Assembly: GCA_005888335.1 (NCBI GenBank)
Contig: VAWY01000194.1
Span: 1 to 7,323, forward strand
Length of the DNA: 7,323 nucleotides
Source of the DNA: Actinomycetota bacterium
Lineage (GTDB): Bacteria; Actinomycetota; Thermoleophilia; Solirubrobacterales; Solirubrobacteraceae
Reading direction: 5' to 3'
Part shown: piece by piece, positions 4,491 to 7,323 of the stretch
Layout of the letters: every line of letters begins with the position of its first letter
How positions within the stretch are numbered: position 1 is the stretch's first letter
Notes under the pieces: model-generated
The model's database searches: none
Told to the model about the DNA's origin: nothing
Seen by the model: only the letters and a program-made list of their open reading frames with translations
Made by a program: the position numbers and the translations under genes

Positions 4491-5804
4491 ATGACCGCCG
4501 TCTCCAGCTTCTTCGGCCTGAACACCGCGCTGCGCGGCCTGCTGGCCCACCAGCGCGCGCTCGACACCACCGCGCACAACATCGGCAACGCCTCGACCGA
4601 GGGCTACAGCCGCCAGCAGACGCAGCTGGCCGCGGCCGACCCGCTGTCGCTGGCGAGCGTCACCGGCGGGAACGCGGCGATGCTCGGCGCCGGCGTCGAC
4701 GTGGAGGGCTTCAAGCGCGTGCGCGACGCCTTCGCCGACCTGCAGTACCGCGCGCAGAACATGGCGTTCAACCAGCACCAGACGACGTCCGAGCTGCTCG
4801 GCTCGGCCGAGCTCTCGCTCAGCGAGCCCACCGACAACGGCATCGGGCAGGTGCTCGCCAAGTTCTGGAGCGCGTGGGACGACCTGGCCAACCACCCCGA
4901 GTCGCCGGCCACCCGCCAGGCGCTCGTCAATCAGGCGTCCCTGCTGACCGATCGCCTCAACACGCTCCAGGGCGACCTCACGGCGGTCCGCACGGAGGCG
5001 CAGACCCAGTACGGCCTGCTCACCGGCCCGACCGGCGACGTCCTGGCCGCCGCGCAGCAGATCGCCCAGCTCAACGCGTCGATCCGCTCCGCCGTCCAGC
5101 AGGGCGCGTCGCCCAACGACCTGCTCGACCGGCGCGACGTCGCGCTCGACAAGCTCAGCGGGCTGGCGCAGGTCTCGGTGACCGACCTCGGCGACGGGTC
5201 GATCCGCGTGAACTTCGGCGACGCCGCCACGCCGCTGGTCGACGACACGACGGTCACCTGGCCGCAGACACTGACCAGCCCGGGCGGCCGCCTCGGCGCC
5301 CTGCTGCAGGTCGCCGACACCAGCGCCTCGGGCAAGATCACCGGCTACCTCAGCGACCTCGACGCGGTCGCCTCGCAGCTCATCAGCTCGGTCAACTCGC
5401 TGCACGGCACCCCGTTCTTCTCGGGCACCAGCGCGGCGACGATCGGCGTGGCCGTGACGGCGAGCACCGTCCAGGCCGCGCCGGCCGGCTCGCCCGCCGG
5501 GGCCAACCAGATCGCGCTCGCCATCAGCGCGCTGCGCGGCGGCGCCGCCGACACGAGCTACGCGAACCTGGTCGCCCGCATCGGCGGCGAGTCGCGCGCG
5601 GCCCAGCAGCAGCAGACGACCACCCAGGCGCTCGTCAACGCCGCCGACGACCGGCGCCAGTCGGCCTCGGGGGTCTCGATGGACGAGGAGATGACGAACA
5701 TGGTCCGCTTCCAGCGCGGCTACCAGGCCTCGGCGCGCGTGATGTCGACCATCGACGAGATGCTCGACACGCTGATCAACCGCACCGGCCACGTGGGGCT
5801 CTAG
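4491..5804 (+). CDS. flgK: Flagellar hook-associated protein 1, FlgK
   Basis: The 437-aa product has the FlgK N-terminus SSFFGLNTALRGLLAHQRAL (residues 5-24) with NIGNASTEGYSRQ (31-43), and the C-terminal basal-body domain SGVSMDEEMTNMVRFQRGYQ leading to ARVMSTIDEMLDTLIN. The region near 80-210 is helical and FlgK-like (NGIGQVLAKFWSAWDDLANHP). FlgK is exported and forms the first ring joining hook to filament. It is shorter than E. coli FlgK (about 547 aa), with the loss most likely in the variable outer domains (about 220-370). Its start lies 4 bp after the flgN stop and lacks a strong ribosome site, so coupling with flgN translation is likely. Confidence 0.94.
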   Translation: MTAVSSFFGLNTALRGLLAHQRALDTTAHNIGNASTEGYSRQQTQLAAADPLSLASVTGGNAAMLGAGVDVEGFKRVRDAFADLQYRAQNMAFNQHQTTSELLGSAELSLSEPTDNGIGQVLAKFWSAWDDLANHPESPATRQALVNQASLLTDRLNTLQGDLTAVRTEAQTQYGLLTGPTGDVLAAAQQIAQLNASIRSAVQQGASPNDLLDRRDVALDKLSGLAQVSVTDLGDGSIRVNFGDAATPLVDDTTVTWPQTLTSPGGRLGALLQVADTSASGKITGYLSDLDAVASQLISSVNSLHGTPFFSGTSAATIGVAVTASTVQAAPAGSPAGANQIALAISALRGGAADTSYANLVARIGGESRAAQQQQTTTQALVNAADDRRQSASGVSMDEEMTNMVRFQRGYQASARVMSTIDEMLDTLINRTGHVGL

Positions 5805-5806
5805 CG

Positions 5807-6724
5807 ATGCTCGGCCGCGTCACCAACAACACGATGGCCCGCACGCTGCTCGGCGACATCACGTCGCTGACCTCGCGGATCGCCCGCACCCAGGAATCGA
5901 TCTCCTCGGGCCGCCAGCTCACCGCGCCGTCCGACGACCCGCTCGGCACGCAGCGCTCGCTCGGCCTGCGCAGCGCCGTCGAGGGCGCCCAGCAGCACCA
6001 GCGCAACATCGACGAGGCGACGGGCTGGCTGGAGACGACCGACGACGCCCTCTCGGACGCCGCGTCGGTCATCAACCGCGCCCGCGAGCTGACCGTGCAA
6101 GGCGCCTCGGACTCGCTGGGACCCGACCAGCGGCAGGCGATCGCGCTCGAGATCGACCAGCTGATCGAGGCGGTCAAGGAGAGCGCGAACGCGACCTTCC
6201 AGGGGACCTACGTGTTCTCCGGCGCCGCGACGACGACCGCGCCGTACGCCGCCGGCAGCAACGTCTTCGGCGCCGACCCGAGCGGGACCGTCGCCCGCAC
6301 GATCGGGCCCGGCGTCTCGGTGAAGATCAACACGAACGCCAACGACATCTTCGGGTCGGGCGCGCCCGCCGCGCCGGACGGCAAGCTCATCTCGACGCTG
6401 CAGTCGATCTCGGCGCACCTGAAGACCGACACGCCCGCCGCGCACGACGCGCTGCGCAACGGCGACCTCGCGGACCTGTCGGCCAACCTCGACACGCTCA
6501 GCCAGGCGCGCGCCACGGTCGGCGCGGTCATGAGCCGGCTCGACTCGGCGAAGAACCGCCTGGCCGACGTCGAGCTGACCACCACCAAGCTGCTCTCGGA
6601 GACCGAGGACACCGACCTCGCGAAGGCCGTCCTCGATCTCACCAACCAGCAGAACGTGTACCAGGCCGCCCTGCGGTCGGGCGCATCGATCATCCAGCCG
6701 TCGCTCCTCGACTTCCTGCGGTAG
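5807..6724 (+). CDS. flgL: Flagellar hook-associated protein 3, FlgL
   Basis: The 305-aa product has the flagellin-like N-terminus RVTNNTMARTLLGDI (residues 4-18) followed by SSGRQLTAPSDDP (33-45), the classic FlgL motif. Its C-terminal coiled-coil runs through ATVGAVMSRLDSAKNRL to LAKAVLDLTNQQNVYQAALR and ends LLDFLR. E. coli FlgL is 317 aa, so the length is normal. FlgL is the second hook-filament junction ring, to which flagellin adds, and is exported with FlgN help. The ATG at 5807 is 2 bp after the flgK stop; a longer open frame upstream runs antiphase through flgK and is not coding. Its stop codon TAG is part of TAGGAGG, the ribosome site of fliW. Confidence 0.94.
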   Translation: MLGRVTNNTMARTLLGDITSLTSRIARTQESISSGRQLTAPSDDPLGTQRSLGLRSAVEGAQQHQRNIDEATGWLETTDDALSDAASVINRARELTVQGASDSLGPDQRQAIALEIDQLIEAVKESANATFQGTYVFSGAATTTAPYAAGSNVFGADPSGTVARTIGPGVSVKINTNANDIFGSGAPAAPDGKLISTLQSISAHLKTDTPAAHDALRNGDLADLSANLDTLSQARATVGAVMSRLDSAKNRLADVELTTTKLLSETEDTDLAKAVLDLTNQQNVYQAALRSGASIIQPSLLDFLR

Positions 6725-6741
6725 GAGGCCGTCACCACATC

Positions 6742-7191
6742 ATGCAGAACCAGACCATCACCCTCGAGTCGACCCGCTTCGGGTCGGTCGAGATCCCGTC
6801 CGAGGCGGTCGTGGACTTCCCGGCCGGGCTCATCGGCCTCGGCGGGCGGCGCTACGCGATCGTCGCGCGCGACGAGGACGCCACCTTCGTGTGGCTGCAC
6901 TCCCTGGAGGACCCCGACCTGGCCCTGCCGCTCACGAACCCGTGGCGCTTCTTCGCCAACTACGAGGTCGAGCTGGCCGACGACGAGGCCGAGAGGATCG
7001 GCGTCGACGAGGCCGAAGAGACGGCCGTCTACGTGACGGTTAGGGCGGCGGAATCGCTGGAAGACTTCAGTGCGAACCTCCGCGCGCCGATCTTGATCGC
7101 ACACGGATCAGGTTTTCAGGTCATCAACCAGGCCCCCGACGCCCCCGTTCGCGCTCCCCTCTTCGCGAATGCGAGCGAAGTTGCAGCCTAG
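6742..7191 (+). CDS. fliW: Flagellar assembly factor FliW
   Basis: The 149-aa product matches FliW: VDFPAGLIGLGGRRYAIV (residues 24-41), FVWLHSLEDPDLALPLTNPW (49-68), YEVEL, and SANLRAPILI with FQVINQ (about 110-130). FliW binds flagellin and, when flagellin is low, binds CsrA non-competitively, relieving repression of flagellin translation. The gene order flgK-flgL-fliW-csrA agrees with B. subtilis (minus yviE). AGGAGG (6723-6728) overlaps the flgL stop, with a rather long 13-nt spacing to ATG. Codon use changes sharply within the gene: by hand count 1 of the first 99 codons ends in A or T, but 15 of the last 50 do. Protein similarity continues through this part, so it is not a frameshift. 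The last 20 residues are a poorly conserved tail. Confidence 0.93.
   Translation: MQNQTITLESTRFGSVEIPSEAVVDFPAGLIGLGGRRYAIVARDEDATFVWLHSLEDPDLALPLTNPWRFFANYEVELADDEAERIGVDEAEETAVYVTVRAAESLEDFSANLRAPILIAHGSGFQVINQAPDAPVRAPLFANASEVAA
7090..7114 (+). promoter_or_regulatory. Stem-loop followed by TTTT inside the 3' part of fliW
   Basis: CTTGATC (7090-7096) pairs with GATCAGG (7104-7110), seven pairs including one wobble, around a GCACACG loop, and is followed directly by TTTT (7111-7114). This has the form of a weak intrinsic terminator or attenuator lying within the coding sequence, in the part of fliW with relaxed codon use. Another stem, CTTCGC/GCGAAG (7161-7166/7175-7180), follows. A regulatory role for csrA expression is inferred only. 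Confidence 0.3.
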
Positions 7192-7264
7192 GACGACGCC
7201 CTAGAGGCTTCAATCCGAGAACAATCGCTCCAGTTCCCCACGGCTCCAAGGAGGAACCGTTCCC
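7192..7264 (+). promoter_or_regulatory. csrA leader with ribosome site and overlapping GGA hairpins
   Basis: The 73-bp gap before csrA carries a perfect AAGGAGG (7248-7254), 10 nt from the ATG. Two GGA triplets (7250-7252 and 7253-7255), the core CsrA target, overlap it. Several exclusive folds are possible: ACGG/CCGT (7240-7243/7257-7260), which puts both GGAs in a 13-nt loop; GTTCC/GGAAC (7233-7237/7253-7257); and GGAA/TTCC (7253-7256/7260-7263), which covers the site. The pattern suits autoregulation by CsrA, but GGA also occurs in any strong ribosome site, so this is tentative. I saw no convincing promoter in the gap. Confidence 0.4.
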
Positions 7265-7323
7265 ATGCTCATCATCACGCGACGGCCGGGCGAGAAGGTC
7301 ATGCTCGGCGACGACGTTGTCAT
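7265..7323 (+). CDS. csrA: Carbon storage regulator CsrA, N-terminal fragment
   Basis: Nineteen codons are visible before the window ends: MLIITRRPGEKVMLGDDVV. This is the CsrA N-terminus (usually ML(I/V)L(T/S)RK.GE...IGD.I), whose first beta strand forms part of the RNA-binding surface. CsrA is a dimeric RNA-binding protein of about 60-80 aa that, in monoderm flagellates, represses flagellin translation and is antagonised by FliW, encoded immediately upstream. The strong ribosome site AAGGAGG supports the ATG at 7265. The rest of the gene, and probably the flagellin gene often found after it, lies outside. Confidence 0.9.
   Translation, partial: MLIITRRPGEKVMLGDDVV

Noticed and set aside
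4317..5792. 491-codon open frame on the minus strand across flgK
   Set aside because: It lies opposite a clear flgK gene; such long antisense frames are expected in GC-rich DNA, and its Arg/Ala/Gly-rich product matches nothing.

Overview
This is a flagellar gene cluster from a very GC-rich, probably monoderm bacterium. The best guess is a motile deep-branching actinobacterium such as a member of the Thermoleophilia (Solirubrobacterales type). Third codon positions are almost all G/C, hairpins that look like terminators lack U-tracts, and the rod genes run flgF-flgG-flgJ with no flgH or flgI (outer-membrane ring genes). FlgJ is only a short rod-binding domain. The flgN-flgK-flgL-fliW-csrA order matches the Bacillus subtilis late flagellar locus. 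The taxon is inferred from these traits, not read directly.

Layout. (1) 1-105: C-terminal end of a FliA/WhiG-type sigma factor, followed by a strong stem-loop and three short hairpins with three-base loops. (2) About 311-862: the C-terminal half of an FAD-linked (BBE-type) oxidase whose FAD-binding half is missing, most likely a gene remnant. (3) 884-932: a palindromic, probably bidirectional terminator between converging transcripts. (4) Minus strand, 2034 down to 935: a fliK-like gene, an overlapping fhlB gene (FlhB C-terminal-domain paralogue), and a 59-codon unrecognised gene. The first two resemble the B. subtilis ylqG-ylqH pair. (5) 2035-2078: a 44-bp divergent intergenic region with a palindrome and a weak sigma-28-like match. 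(6) Plus strand, 2079 to the end: flgF, a 175-bp hairpin-rich spacer, flgG (TTG start), flgJ, flgN, flgK, flgL, fliW and the start of csrA. From flgG to flgL the genes overlap by 4 bp or are separated by 2-4 bp, so they look translationally coupled.

How the genes work together. FlgF and FlgG build the rod, with FlgJ assisting rod assembly. FlgN is the probable export chaperone for FlgK and FlgL, which join the hook to the filament. FliW and CsrA form the partner-switch that couples flagellin level to translation in related systems. FliK-like and FhlB proteins belong to export substrate switching.

Most notable points: the unannotated 59-aa gene in the fliK-fhlB operon; two intergenic clusters of hairpins with unrelated stems but the same C-GNA-G triloop; the oxidase remnant in a flagellar locus; a sharp codon-composition change in the last third of fliW that contains a stem-loop followed by TTTT; and a csrA leader whose GGA motifs lie in alternative hairpins over the ribosome-binding site. 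I saw no CRISPR array, tRNA, rRNA, transposase or phage gene.
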